Below are positions 1 through 8,430 of a stretch of DNA of 29,550 nt, in pieces. The DNA lies in IMG/VR virus record IMGVR_UViG_3300036761_001139, positions 1 to 29,550 of that record; one strand, 5' to 3'. Position 1 is the first letter of the stretch. Each line of letters begins with the position of its first letter. Source of the DNA: a virus. The position numbers and the translations under genes are program-made. A model generated the notes under the pieces. The model was given only the letters and a program-made list of their open reading frames with translations. It had not been told where the DNA came from and did not search any database.

Positions 1-1500
1 CATTCCTGTGGCGTTCGCTCTCCATGCCGCGTCCGTGCTTGTGTTCACGGTGTTGATAAGTGCGGTGTCGTTGAATATTTGGCTGTTGGTGCTGTTGATG
101 AAACTGAGAGGGTTGGTGCTGATGGGGTAGTACCGCAGGTCTGCGCCGCTCTGATTCCAGCTCGTATTGTCTCCTACTCCTCCGTTGTTCAGGTCTACCG
201 CACAGTCCATCGCGCTCCCGTTCCACCAGGAATAGTTGCCTCTAGTACAGGTTATCCAGGTGCTAGCGTTCTTCGTGAAGTTTCCCAGGTTGAACGCGGT
301 CTGGTTGACCGACCTGCAAACCGAGTAGTTCCCCGCGTATTGCACCATGTAGTAGTTGTCTCCGCTGCAAGCCGCTAGTGGGTTTGTGAGGTAGAGGTTC
401 TGCGAGACGGTGAGGTTGTTTAGTATGGCGTCGCTGTTGTTCGTGATTCCCGCGACGCCCGAAGGCGCTCCGCAGAGGGGCGTTCCGTTCGGGCTCGTCC
501 CGTTCCAGAACTGTCCTGCCGGGCAGTTACCCTGCCTCGCTACCGTGCTGTTCTGCGTGCAGTAAGAATAGAGCGCGTTGAGCGCGCTGAAGTTCCCAAT
601 CGTGTCCACTTGGGTCTTGTTGTAGAACTCTGCCCTAGCATAGCTCTGGTTCCAACTCCTGTTGTCGAGGCTGCCGTTCGATACTAGGTAGTATCTCCCG
701 TCGGCGTATGTCTCGTTCCAAGAGCTGTTATCTGAAACCTTACTGTTGATGAGGGTTGCCTGGTTGGTCGCGTTCGTCCAGAGGTTTGAGATGTTCGTCC
801 TCGCGTCGTCCAATAGGACGCGCATGGCTGTAGCGTTCGCCCGCCAAGCGGCGTCCGTGCTCGTGTTGACCGTATTGATGAGCGTAGTCTCGTTGTAGAG
901 CTGGCTGTTCGTGCTGTTGATGAATCCGAGTGGGTTCGTACTGATTGGATAGTATAGTCCGTTGGCTTTGCTCTCGTTCCAGCTCGTGTTGTCTCCTGCT
1001 CCGGTGCTGACGCAGGTGATTTTGCCTCCGTCCCAGAAGGCGACCTGCGTTCCTGCACTGCAGCTTGCTGCTGGCCAGGCGCTCACGTTCTTCGACCAGT
1101 TGCCCACAGTGTCAGCTTGTGTCTTTGAGTAGTAGCCACTCTTGTCCTGACTCCAGTTGCCGAAGCTGTCGTTCACCTTGGTATAGGTAAGGTTTTGTCC
1201 TACTGCTCCAGCGATTCCCGAGGTAAAGTTCCCGTTGGCAGCGTCCATCGCCGCGCAGACGGCTTGCGTGGTCTTGGTGTTGAGTAGTGTTGCTTGGTCG
1301 CTTGCGTTCGTCCAGAGGTTCGAAATGTTCGTTCTGGCATCATCGACGAGTGTGCGCATACCTGTTGCATTCGCTCTCCAGGTTGCGTCGGTGCTTGTGT
1401 TCACCGTGTTGATGAGTGTGGTATCATTGAAGAGCTGGCTATTCGTTCTGTTGATGAACCCGAGTGGGTTGGTGCTGATGGGGTAATAGCGTAGGTCTGC
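1..1500 (-). repeat. Degenerate repeats inside the sequon-rich gene
   Basis: A segment encoding (I/L)xNTVNTSTDAxWRANATxM and the preceding NPLxFIN(S/R)TNSQ occurs at about 1-130, 780-958 and 1316-1496. A second unit (KNVSAWPAASCSAGTQVAF, then WDGGKITCV) occurs at about 986-1100 and 1575-1690. Spacing is irregular (about 540 to 820 bases), so whole modules were probably duplicated and then reshuffled. The DNA is also similar between copies, with many differences at third codon positions. Confidence 0.75.
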
Positions 1501-2658
1501 TCCGCTTTGGTTCCAGCTCGTGTTGTCTGAACCTGAGCCTATGAGTGCGAAGAGTGTGCGTGCGTAGCTCTCGTTCCAGCTCGTGTTGTCTCCCGCCCCC
1601 GTGGTGACGCACGTTATCTTTCCTCCGTCCCAAAATGCTACCTGCGTTCCCGCGCTACAGCTCGCCGCTGGCCAGGCGCTCACGTTCTTGCTCCAGTTCC
1701 CTAGGGTGTCTACCTGCGTCTTGTTGTAGAACATGGCCTGCGCGTAACTCTGGTTCCAAGAAGCATTGTCACCCGTGCCCCCTGGCAGCGTGGTGATGTT
1801 GTAGTATCCCGCGGGATTCAGGGTATAGTTCCCGTTCGCCGCGTCCATGGCTGCGCAGACGGCCTGCGTGGTCTTCGTGTTGAGCAACGTTGCCTGGTCT
1901 GAGGCGTTCTGCCAAATGCTCGCGTTATTCGCGCTGAAGTTACCGTTCACTACGTCCTGGCTGTTCACATAGGTCTTTTGCGCGTACGTTCCGCTATCCG
2001 CGCTCCAGTTTCCCAAGCTGTTCATCTTGGTTTCTAACCGGCTGTCGTTGCTGAATGCGTTCGTGATGTTGGTGAGTGCGCTGTTGATGCTCGCCCACAG
2101 TGATGCGTTGTTCGCTGAGAAGTTACCGTTGACGGCGTCCTGGCTGTTCGCGTATGCCTTGGTCGCGTAGTTCGCGCTGTCAGCCGACCAGTTGCCGAGG
2201 CTGTTCATCTTCGTCTCTAGCCTGCTGTCGTTCGTGTAGCAAGCGTTTATGCCGGCCCACAGGCTTGCGTTGTTGGAAGAGAAGTTTCCGTTCACGGCAT
2301 CTTGGCTGTTGACGTAGGTGAAGTTCGCGTAGAGGCTGTTCGCCCGCGTCTCGTTCCAACTGCTGTTTCCTCCTCCTCCGATTGGCGCGTAGAGTGTGTT
2401 CGCGTAGCTCTGGTTCCAGCTAGCGTTTCCGGTTCCCGCTGAGCAAACCGCGTTGCTCGCCGTGCAAACCTGGCTGTTCGCCACGAATGCCGTGCCCGTC
2501 CAGTTCAGCAATCCCTTACCAGTCATGTTCGTTACGTTGAATATGTTGTATCTCCCTTCCATGTCGATGTCTGCCTTCGGCTTGAAGACCGAGACGTTCG
2601 CCGCGAACACCGCGGGGAACAAGAGCAGGCACAGCAAGAGAAGGGCTTTCAGTTCCAT
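1..2658 (-). CDS. Secreted sequon-rich repeat protein, fibre-like (partial, runs off left edge)
   Basis: At least 886 codons are open from the ATG at 2658 to the window edge. Residues 1-20 form a clear Sec signal peptide (MELK, then a run of Leu, ending Val-Phe-Ala-Ala). The rest is Asn/Ser/Thr-rich with about 75 Asn-X-Ser/Thr sequons by hand count and repeated units such as DNTSWNQSGADLRYYPIS and NSQDAVNGNFSANNASLW. The Trp-Asn-Gln-Ser-(Tyr/Gly)-Ala-Asp-x-(Arg)-Tyr-Tyr pattern resembles the DARY-type repeats of phage tail fibres. A GGTGA ribosome site precedes the ATG, which overlaps the stop of the upstream gene. Its place after portal and fibre-like genes suggests an appendage or surface adhesin. 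A signal peptide is odd for a tail fibre, so a host-surface glycoprotein is the main alternative. Secretion is well supported; the role is not. Confidence 0.8.
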   Translation of the reverse strand, partial: MELKALLLLCLLLFPAVFAANVSVFKPKADIDMEGRYNIFNVTNMTGKGLLNWTGTAFVANSQVCTASNAVCSAGTGNASWNQSYANTLYAPIGGGGNSSWNETRANSLYANFTYVNSQDAVNGNFSSNNASLWAGINACYTNDSRLETKMNSLGNWSADSANYATKAYANSQDAVNGNFSANNASLWASINSALTNITNAFSNDSRLETKMNSLGNWSADSGTYAQKTYVNSQDVVNGNFSANNASIWQNASDQATLLNTKTTQAVCAAMDAANGNYTLNPAGYYNITTLPGGTGDNASWNQSYAQAMFYNKTQVDTLGNWSKNVSAWPAASCSAGTQVAFWDGGKITCVTTGAGDNTSWNESYARTLFALIGSGSDNTSWNQSGADLRYYPISTNPLGFINRTNSQLFNDTTLINTVNTSTDATWRANATGMRTLVDDARTNISNLWTNASDQATLLNTKTTQAVCAAMDAANGNFTSGIAGAVGQNLTYTKVNDSFGNWSQDKSGYYSKTQADTVGNWSKNVSAWPAASCSAGTQVAFWDGGKITCVSTGAGDNTSWNESKANGLYYPISTNPLGFINSTNSQLYNETTLINTVNTSTDAAWRANATAMRVLLDDARTNISNLWTNATNQATLINSKVSDNSSWNETYADGRYYLVSNGSLDNRSWNQSYARAEFYNKTQVDTIGNFSALNALYSYCTQNSTVARQGNCPAGQFWNGTSPNGTPLCGAPSGVAGITNNSDAILNNLTVSQNLYLTNPLAACSGDNYYMVQYAGNYSVCRSVNQTAFNLGNFTKNASTWITCTRGNYSWWNGSAMDCAVDLNNGGVGDNTSWNQSGADLRYYPISTNPLSFINSTNSQIFNDTALINTVNTSTDAAWRANATGM

Positions 2659-3008
2659 AGCATCACCACGTCCGTGTCGTCCAATGGAACGTGCAGTGTG
2701 AGCGTGTCGTTCGAGATGGTCGTCGTCGAGATGCTGTAGTCGATGTTGGGGTCGAGCACCCGGTATCCTAGTACGATGATGCTGTTGTTCCTGATGGCAT
2801 ACGTCATCTTCTTGGTCCTCTCTGCGTCACCGTTCGCACCGGTGAACTCCGCGCCAACATACCGATATCGTATCTGTGGCGTTCCTGCCTGTCCGTTCGT
2901 CACCACCGTCACCGTACTCACTGCCGGCGTCACAGTCACCGTCTCGCTATCGCTCGTGACCGTCAAGGTACTCTGTGCTGGCGTGATGGTGACTGTTGGC
3001 GTGCTCAT
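2649..3008 (-). CDS. Small Thr/Val-rich beta protein, putative fibre component
   Basis: 119 residues. The first 40 residues are a near-repeat of TVTITPAQSTLTVTSDSETV followed by TVTPAVSTVTVVTNGQAG, which predicts beta strands. The rest is mixed beta with no known motif. The ATG overlaps the upstream stop as ATGA, and its own stop overlaps the start of the long secreted protein by 10 bases, so the three genes are probably translated together. There is no signal peptide. A spike or fibre-attachment subunit is plausible from context; I do not recognise a family. Confidence 0.75.
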   Translation of the reverse strand: MSTPTVTITPAQSTLTVTSDSETVTVTPAVSTVTVVTNGQAGTPQIRYRYVGAEFTGANGDAERTKKMTYAIRNNSIIVLGYRVLDPNIDYSISTTTISNDTLTLHVPLDDTDVVMLWN

Positions 3009-3373
3009 CTCGTGACCGCCGGTATCAGATACACGAACCCCTCAAGCAACCGGGTCTTCGCTCCTGAGGGAGTGTTCGTCATCAGGAGGTCCCAAACCCC
3101 CCTCTTGAAGCTGAAGCTCGTGGTCTGCGTCGCCGTGAGCGTCACCGTGAGCTTGCCGTTCACAGGGTCGTTGAACACGATGCCTGCCGCGGGGGAACTC
3201 GTGAGTGAAATGAGTGCTGTCGTCTGGTCGTAGAAGTCCCTTATCTGCAATGCCGCGGTGTAGTTCGTGATGTCCACCGCTGCGCCGTTCGCGTCCTTCC
3301 ACTCAGCCTCCCAACTACTGTCCGCTCCCGGCTCTACCGTCCAGGGGTTCTCGTCCCATCGTCCCGCGGTCAT
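3005..3373 (-). CDS. BppU-like / Ig-like baseplate or fibre protein
   Basis: 122 residues. The pattern WxAEWKDANGAAVDITNYTA, then LQIRDFYDQTTALISLTS, then KLTVTLTATQT and a closing LLEGFVYLIPAVTR matches the layout of small phage proteins with a BppU-type N-terminal domain (a D-x-x-G-x-x-V-D-hT-x-Y strand, then an x-hR strand, ending G-x-V-x-h-x-P-x-VTR). These are usually beta-sandwich connectors of baseplates or head fibres. The start follows the upstream stop directly with a GAGGGG ribosome site. The family match is by eye. Confidence 0.7.
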   Translation of the reverse strand: MTAGRWDENPWTVEPGADSSWEAEWKDANGAAVDITNYTAALQIRDFYDQTTALISLTSSPAAGIVFNDPVNGKLTVTLTATQTTSFSFKRGVWDLLMTNTPSGAKTRLLEGFVYLIPAVTR

Positions 3374-3592
3374 TCAGCCCCTCACCAGGTGAAACAACAG
3401 GGTGCTCAACACGGCGAGGGCAAGCGTTATTGCCACTCCCGCGGCCCACTTCCCGAGCTCTGCGCTTCCCGTGAGTCGCTCGTGCTGCTCGGCGTTCTCC
3501 TTGATGTGAACCTCGAGTGTCCCCTTGAGTTCCTGAATCTCCTTGTAGATGTCGTTGTTCGTAATCTTCTTGAACGTTGCTCCATTGCTCAT
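3374..3592 (-). CDS. XhlA-like coiled-coil membrane protein
   Basis: 72 residues. Residues 14-42 are heptad-like (IYKEIQELKGTLEVHIKENA, then EQHERL) and residues 49-69 form one transmembrane helix ending in a short basic tail. This is the layout of the hemolysin XhlA family, small phage membrane proteins tied to lysis. The start at 3592 has GGAGGAG upstream and overlaps the MuF stop as ATGA. It sits among head and fibre genes rather than with the holin-like gene at 20749-21048, so a role in entry or anchoring is also possible. Confidence 0.7.
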   Translation of the reverse strand: MSNGATFKKITNNDIYKEIQELKGTLEVHIKENAEQHERLTGSAELGKWAAGVAITLALAVLSTLLFHLVRG

Positions 3593-4194
3593 GCTGACTC
3601 CTCCTGCACGTATAAGATTCTGCTCCTGCAATTCACGTGCCCCGGGGGGGCCATGAAGTTCTCCCCGTCATAGACGAATGGCTCGTTCAGCGGTATCGGC
3701 TTGTGCCTCACGAGCGTCTTGCATATCGTCGTCTGCGGGCTCGGGTTGTACCACTGCTTCTTCAGCTTCAATCCTGATTGCTTTGCCGCCTCGAATCCGC
3801 CAACGTTATACGCTCGGTGGCTCTCAGTCCTCGCTATGGCCCTGGCCCGAACGTAGTTCACCTCGAAGACGCTCTTGACTCTCTCAGCGAGTTGTCGCTC
3901 GTTCTCGCCATGCATTATCCCCTGCACCAACTCCTTCCTCAATCCTTCGGCCAGGCTCTCGTTCATGCCCTTCACGTTGTCGAAAGTGTACTGGCTCAAG
4001 AACTGAATCGTGTAAGGGTTCGGCACGGGGTTCATGCTCATCTTGATAGAATGGTCTGTGTCGTCCATCCCCTGGTTGTAGCTCCTCCTGATGAGAACTT
4101 CTACTGCGAGCCGCAACCTGTTCGGGTCGAATATTCGCTGTATCGCCTTGACGATGTCGTCCAGGCGGTTCTTGTGTTCAAGCGCCCGCTCCAT
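3589..4194 (-). CDS. Minor head protein, phage Mu gpF-like (MuF)
   Basis: 201 residues. The C-terminal domain has the MuF signatures: RAIARTESHRAYN at about 118-130, then a K-x-W segment, and the closing PPGHVNCRS at 183-191. MuF proteins bind the inside of the portal vertex in a few copies and take part in head assembly. It directly follows the portal, as is usual. The start at 4194 is preferred over an upstream start at 4212 because AGGAGGGG lies just before it. It overlaps the portal end by 17 bases. Confidence 0.92.
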   Translation of the reverse strand: MERALEHKNRLDDIVKAIQRIFDPNRLRLAVEVLIRRSYNQGMDDTDHSIKMSMNPVPNPYTIQFLSQYTFDNVKGMNESLAEGLRKELVQGIMHGENERQLAERVKSVFEVNYVRARAIARTESHRAYNVGGFEAAKQSGLKLKKQWYNPSPQTTICKTLVRHKPIPLNEPFVYDGENFMAPPGHVNCRSRILYVQEESA

Positions 4195-5740
4195 CGTCCC
4201 CTCCTGGAGCAAACACCTTGAGCAGCTTCTCTACCTCCCTCGCGCTCTGCGTGAAGTAGTCGTCGAGCCCTTCCAGGTGCTCGTCCTTCTTCGGCAACGC
4301 CTTCGCTTCCTGCCCGCCGAACGGCTGCGCTGCGCTCGCGCGGAGCTTGAGGTCTTCTTGCTCTCTCGCTCGCTGTTCCTCTTTTCCCTTCCTGAGCGCT
4401 TCTAGGTCGACTCCAAGTTCCTCAGCGACCATTTCTGAGGTCATCACTCCGCTGTCAATCTTCATCTTGTAGAGCTGCATCAACAAGATGTCCTGGTTGA
4501 TGTCCTCGAACTGGAATCGAAACTCGTAATTCCCCAAAGGGTCTAGCTCGGGCATCAAGCACATGTTTATCTTGTACTCAATCTCGTTCAACAACGGAGT
4601 AACTGCCTTCCTCCTGAAGACGGCCCCTTGGTTTTGGTCAGTTGCCTTGTTGCTGTCCTCGGTGAATCCCATCTCCGAGGGCGTAACTCCAAAGCAGGCC
4701 ATGGCTATCTTCCAGAACCACGACTGCTGCGCCAATACCTCCATGTCCTTACTCGTCAACGTGAAAGGAGTGAACTTTGCCTCAACGTTCGTGATTGGTA
4801 CCTGGAAGAACTTCTTCCTCGTGTTGTCAAAGATGTCCTTCTCCCGGAATCCTGCCTCCATGCGCTCCCTGGTCGCCCTGATGTCGTCCTTGTTCGCACC
4901 GATAATCTGTAGCATGCCGTCGGGCATGTTGTTGTTCAGGTAGAAGTCGAGGTTGTAGCCGGCACCATAGAGTAGGGTGTAGAGCACGTCGCCCAACACT
5001 TCAAGCGGGCTTCTCCCGTAGACGTTGTTCGTCTGCGGGTTGCACTCGAACCAGATTACCTCTCGCTTCCCGAACGGTATCGGTATGCCCGCCGCGCTCC
5101 AACCGTACTGGTAATATGCTGATTGGTTGGCTACCTTCTTGATGTCCTCTGCCGTCGTCAGGTAGTTGATGAAGACGTACTGCCCTGTCTCGGGGTTGAA
5201 CTGGAAGTAGTACCCTGGAATGATGTCTGCCCGGTCACCGAAGTAACCGTGAACGTCCGGGTTCTTCACGAACGTTCCTCCGTCCCGAACCATGACCTGC
5301 TTGAATGTTCCCTGGGCGTCGAACGCCTTAATCCAAACACCGCTGTCTAGCTCCAAGATGTCCTTTACCGCTGCCCTGATGAGGTAGCTGAAGCTCTCGC
5401 TGTTCCCGTTCGGGTTCTTGAAGAACTCCCTGATGTTCTGCGTCTCGCTCTCGTTCTCGGTACGTCCTTCCTTCACCACAATGTCCCACGGGGTACTTGA
5501 AACCTCGAATTGCAGTGTAGAAACGATGCTGTGAATGTAAGCGTTCTTCCCGAGCTTCCTGAGCAAGAGGATGTTCTGCGGCCTCGGAAAACCGAAAGGG
5601 GGCTTGTAGATGTTCTCTGGAACGAACCCCTTGATGAGGCTGCCCTCGAACTGCTGACCCCCTGGGTCAACCGTGCTCGCCCAATCTTGGACCGGCTTGG
5701 CCTTGACAAAGTAGTCTTTGAATGACTGTACGACGCCCAT
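4178..5740 (-). CDS. Portal protein
   Basis: 520 residues, a usual length for phage portals. The segment around QNILLLRKLGKNAYIHSIV and the later SWFWKIAMACFGVTPSEMGF, then a long acidic helical C-terminus, match the phage portal family. Twelve copies form the channel through which DNA enters and leaves the capsid. It sits between the terminase and MuF, the canonical order. The Shine-Dalgarno signal is weak here, but a TATA-like box lies about 30 bases upstream, so a near-leaderless transcript is likely. Confidence 0.93.
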   Translation of the reverse strand: MGVVQSFKDYFVKAKPVQDWASTVDPGGQQFEGSLIKGFVPENIYKPPFGFPRPQNILLLRKLGKNAYIHSIVSTLQFEVSSTPWDIVVKEGRTENESETQNIREFFKNPNGNSESFSYLIRAAVKDILELDSGVWIKAFDAQGTFKQVMVRDGGTFVKNPDVHGYFGDRADIIPGYYFQFNPETGQYVFINYLTTAEDIKKVANQSAYYQYGWSAAGIPIPFGKREVIWFECNPQTNNVYGRSPLEVLGDVLYTLLYGAGYNLDFYLNNNMPDGMLQIIGANKDDIRATRERMEAGFREKDIFDNTRKKFFQVPITNVEAKFTPFTLTSKDMEVLAQQSWFWKIAMACFGVTPSEMGFTEDSNKATDQNQGAVFRRKAVTPLLNEIEYKINMCLMPELDPLGNYEFRFQFEDINQDILLMQLYKMKIDSGVMTSEMVAEELGVDLEALRKGKEEQRAREQEDLKLRASAAQPFGGQEAKALPKKDEHLEGLDDYFTQSAREVEKLLKVFAPGGDDGAGA

Positions 5741-5780
5741 GGGAACAAGTACCCTGCGCGATTATTCTTTTTAAAAGTTT
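5741..5780 (-). promoter_or_regulatory. TATA-like promoter before the portal gene
   Basis: The 40 bases between terminase stop and portal start hold an AT-rich ACTTTTAAAAAGAATAAT block at about 5761-5778. An archaeal start site about 25 bases further on would fall near 5745, a few bases before the portal ATG at 5740. This would give the head and fibre genes their own promoter. Confidence 0.55.
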
Positions 5781-7265
5781 TCAAAACGTTGCAAAGTCAA
5801 TGATGAAACTGCTTCTCGTCGCTGCCTCGAGCGCAAAACCCAATGCCATAGGGATATCCGGGTGGACGCCGAGCTCCACGAGCTTGCCTTCTTCCTGTGC
5901 CCAACTCACACACTCGTTCAACAACTGCTCTGCCTTCCTCTTTGCCTCGTCGCTCTTGAACGGTATCACGATGTCGTTGTTCTCGAACGTCGTCGCGAGC
6001 CGCAACACAAGGTTCCTCTTCGACACCGCGATAGTCCCGGTCATATCCGGCTTGAGCTTGTCCTTCTCGTCCACCGTCCCGGTCCTGAACAGCTTGATAG
6101 GCAACCCCATCCTCCTAACCTCCTTGGTAAGCGCCATGATACTGTTCTCCTCGAGACCTATCATGTCGAAACGATAGCTGCTGTGCAATTCCCTCACGTG
6201 CTCAAGCTGCTCGCTGCCTCCCATACCCTGCCGCCGCTCGTAGTCCAACAGGTAGAACTTTCCGTCGTGCCGCCCGATGATTAAGAAGATGCTCCAGTCA
6301 GCGGTCACCCTGTCGCTGAACGCGAAGTCGACCCCTAGGAATACCTCTTGGAAGTAGCTCCTGTGCCGGCAAAGGTCTGTCCCGTTATCAAAGCACTGCC
6401 GGACCCAGGCGTTCTTGATGAGGCTCACGCTGTCATCTATCGGGTTGAGCATGTACTCCGCCTCGAACTTTATGCTCCCGATGTCCCGCTTGACCTCCAT
6501 GAGCCCCTGCCAGGTGAACCGTCCCGGGCTGAGCAGCGTCTTCATCTCAGGGTCGATGATTGCAGGCAGCTTGACCTTGTTCCAGCCATTGTCTTCTCTC
6601 GCCAATCGGCTGTTGATGTCTGTCACTCTTATTGGCGTGCCGTCCACGGTGATGATGGCGGTCTTCGTCGTGGTCTGCGGAAGTAGCGCGCCAGTAAAGA
6701 ACCCCCACGTCTCGTCGTCAGACAAGGTGCTGCTCTCCGTCGTGAGGTCGTCGCAAACCACCCTGTCAAGGTGGAGTCCTCGCTTCATCTTTATGGCCCG
6801 CGCGTAGATGGTGCTACCGTTCTCTAACACTATCTTGTCGCTGTTCCAGCGCTCCTGGTCGCTCGTGCTCGGAATCCACTCTTGCAAGAAGTCACTATAC
6901 ACTAGGTAGTGCTTGAGCCTGTCGAACAACTCGTCAGTCGTCTTTCCGTCGCTGCTCACGATGAGTTGCTGGAGTATCTGCTTCCGTTGGCCGTGCTCCT
7001 TCTCGTAGTGCGGGTTGTTGGGCTGCGTGATAGCAAAATAGAGTGTCATCCAAACCGCTATGAGCTCGCTCTTGCTGTGCCCGCGGCTCACCAAGGCAAT
7101 CGTCTTCCTGTGCAGCCAGCAATCCTCGTAGAGTCTCCGGTAGTATGGCTCCTCCACGAAGGGCATCTGCATCAACGGGGCGACGAACTCCCTGATGAAC
7201 CCGATGAAGTTCTCGTAGGAGGGGGCCGCATAACGCATGACCCTCGCGTATGTCGAGCGCTTCAT
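5781..7265 (-). CDS. terL: Terminase large subunit (packaging ATPase and nuclease)
   Basis: 494 residues. The ATPase half shows a variant Walker A, SRGHSKSEL (K65, S66), and a Walker B DRVVCDDL (D172, D173). The nuclease half shows GVDFAFSD (D313), GLEEN (E372) and HPDIPMALGFAL (D470), the expected three acidic sites of the RNase H-like fold. It drives DNA into the prohead and cuts it. It overlaps the upstream coiled-coil gene as ATGA and lies directly before the portal. Walker A lacks the usual second Gly before Lys (HSKS), which is seen in some terminases. Confidence 0.94.
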   Translation of the reverse strand: MKRSTYARVMRYAAPSYENFIGFIREFVAPLMQMPFVEEPYYRRLYEDCWLHRKTIALVSRGHSKSELIAVWMTLYFAITQPNNPHYEKEHGQRKQILQQLIVSSDGKTTDELFDRLKHYLVYSDFLQEWIPSTSDQERWNSDKIVLENGSTIYARAIKMKRGLHLDRVVCDDLTTESSTLSDDETWGFFTGALLPQTTTKTAIITVDGTPIRVTDINSRLAREDNGWNKVKLPAIIDPEMKTLLSPGRFTWQGLMEVKRDIGSIKFEAEYMLNPIDDSVSLIKNAWVRQCFDNGTDLCRHRSYFQEVFLGVDFAFSDRVTADWSIFLIIGRHDGKFYLLDYERRQGMGGSEQLEHVRELHSSYRFDMIGLEENSIMALTKEVRRMGLPIKLFRTGTVDEKDKLKPDMTGTIAVSKRNLVLRLATTFENNDIVIPFKSDEAKRKAEQLLNECVSWAQEEGKLVELGVHPDIPMALGFALEAATRSSFIIDFATF

Positions 7266-7693
7266 TCCAGCTTGAGGTGGTTACCTACCGCGTCCCTGAT
7301 TCTCTTGTCCTGACCGTTGACTTCCTTCAAGTCCTTGAGCAAGCTGTCTCGCTGCTGCATCGCCTTGTCACGCTCTTGCAGCCTACCTATGTTCTGCAAT
7401 ACCTTCCTGGTGTGCTCCATCTCCTCGCGCTCCTCCGCGGTGAGTTCGTTCGCCAGGTGCTCTGTGCTCTCAATGACCTTGTTCGCCTGCGTGAGCCCGG
7501 AATGCAAGCTCAATCGCTGCTTCTTGAGCTCTCCAAGGATGTGCTTTATCCCCTCCTCTGAGTAGTCCTGCGTGTTCCTGATGACGAGGGTGCCCGCCTT
7601 GAAGTCATCGAACCTGATGTCGTCGTCTATCCTGATGTTCCTCCTGAGCGTCTTCTTTCTGGCGTCGTACTCAATCTGTTCTTGCTGTGTCAT
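7262..7693 (-). CDS. Coiled-coil protein, candidate small terminase by position
   Basis: 143 residues, highly charged and helical, with a long heptad-rich stretch from about residue 50 to 130. The start at 7693 has a GGGGGG block upstream, and the stop overlaps the terminase start as ATGA. Small terminases usually sit here and are helical oligomers, but I see no helix-turn-helix, so the assignment is positional only. A scaffold-like or adaptor role is the alternative. Confidence 0.75.
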   Translation of the reverse strand: MTQQEQIEYDARKKTLRRNIRIDDDIRFDDFKAGTLVIRNTQDYSEEGIKHILGELKKQRLSLHSGLTQANKVIESTEHLANELTAEEREEMEHTRKVLQNIGRLQERDKAMQQRDSLLKDLKEVNGQDKRIRDAVGNHLKLE

Positions 7694-7704
7694 GTGTTCC
7701 CCCC

Positions 7705-8430
7705 CTAGTCTGTGCAAGTCGATTGCGTGACTTCTTCGCAGACCCGTCTCGTGTTGTCTTCGCATACGTTCTCCCAATGCGCGGTGCCGAACCAGCAGAA
7801 CTGCCGCTGCTCGTAGTGGCAAACCCTGGGCTCGCAGGTCTGTTTCTCAATGGTACTGCATCCGTCCTTGTTCTTCTTACACTCACCGTAGTGGTTTCCC
7901 TCGTTCTCGTGCTTGTTGTCGCAAACACACTTGGCAGTGGTGTTGCACACTGGTGGGTTGCAGACCTGCAGGGTATAGTTCGTGCATACCGGCGGGTCCC
8001 AACGAAGTTCTTGGTGGCACTGGTGGCTCGTCACGTTCCTACAATCCTCGATGGTCGTCTCAGTGCAGTCCTGCGTGTCGTTCGCCGGAGCCGTATCGTT
8101 CCCTGGAGTCTCGTTCACCGGCGGGTCGTTGGCGCCTTGGCCGGGGGGGAAGAAACCCCCCTGGCTCAAGGCGTCGCGAACCTTGTTCTGCAATGCCCTG
8201 CGCACCCGCGGAACGTAGCAAACGCTCGAGCCGTCGCTCCGGTGCCCTTGTATCCCTTTGACGGTCCCGCCCCACCATAGCGTGATGTCGCAGGTGGCGC
8301 CGTATGCTGGCGCCCAATGCGGTACGTTGCTCGGCTTGTCGTTCGCGTGCGCCGTAACTACCTGTTCTTCTGCCATTGCTACCGGCAGCGCTGCCAGTAG
8401 CAAGAGCAGCAACAATGTCTTCTGGTTCAT
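7705..8430 (-). CDS. Secreted cysteine-rich glycoprotein
   Basis: 241 residues. Residues 1-20 (MNQKT, a run of Leu, ending VAMA) are a Sec signal peptide. The mature part has about 18 Cys, many as (V/P)C pairs 4-9 residues apart in the C-terminal half, and six Asn-X-Ser/Thr sequons (NET, NDT twice, NVT, NYT, NTT). This predicts an extracellular, disulfide-bonded and probably N-glycosylated protein. A GGAGG site fixes the start at 8430, coupled to the small membrane protein before it. It could alter the host surface, for example to exclude other viruses, or act as a surface receptor-binding protein. No family is recognised. Confidence 0.85.
   Translation of the reverse strand: MNQKTLLLLLLLAALPVAMAEEQVVTAHANDKPSNVPHWAPAYGATCDITLWWGGTVKGIQGHRSDGSSVCYVPRVRRALQNKVRDALSQGGFFPPGQGANDPPVNETPGNDTAPANDTQDCTETTIEDCRNVTSHQCHQELRWDPPVCTNYTLQVCNPPVCNTTAKCVCDNKHENEGNHYGECKKNKDGCSTIEKQTCEPRVCHYEQRQFCWFGTAHWENVCEDNTRRVCEEVTQSTCTD

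Noticed and set aside
1-1500. CRISPR-like array in the repeats at the left end
   Set aside because: Repeats are long, degenerate at third positions, irregularly spaced and in frame with a continuous protein.
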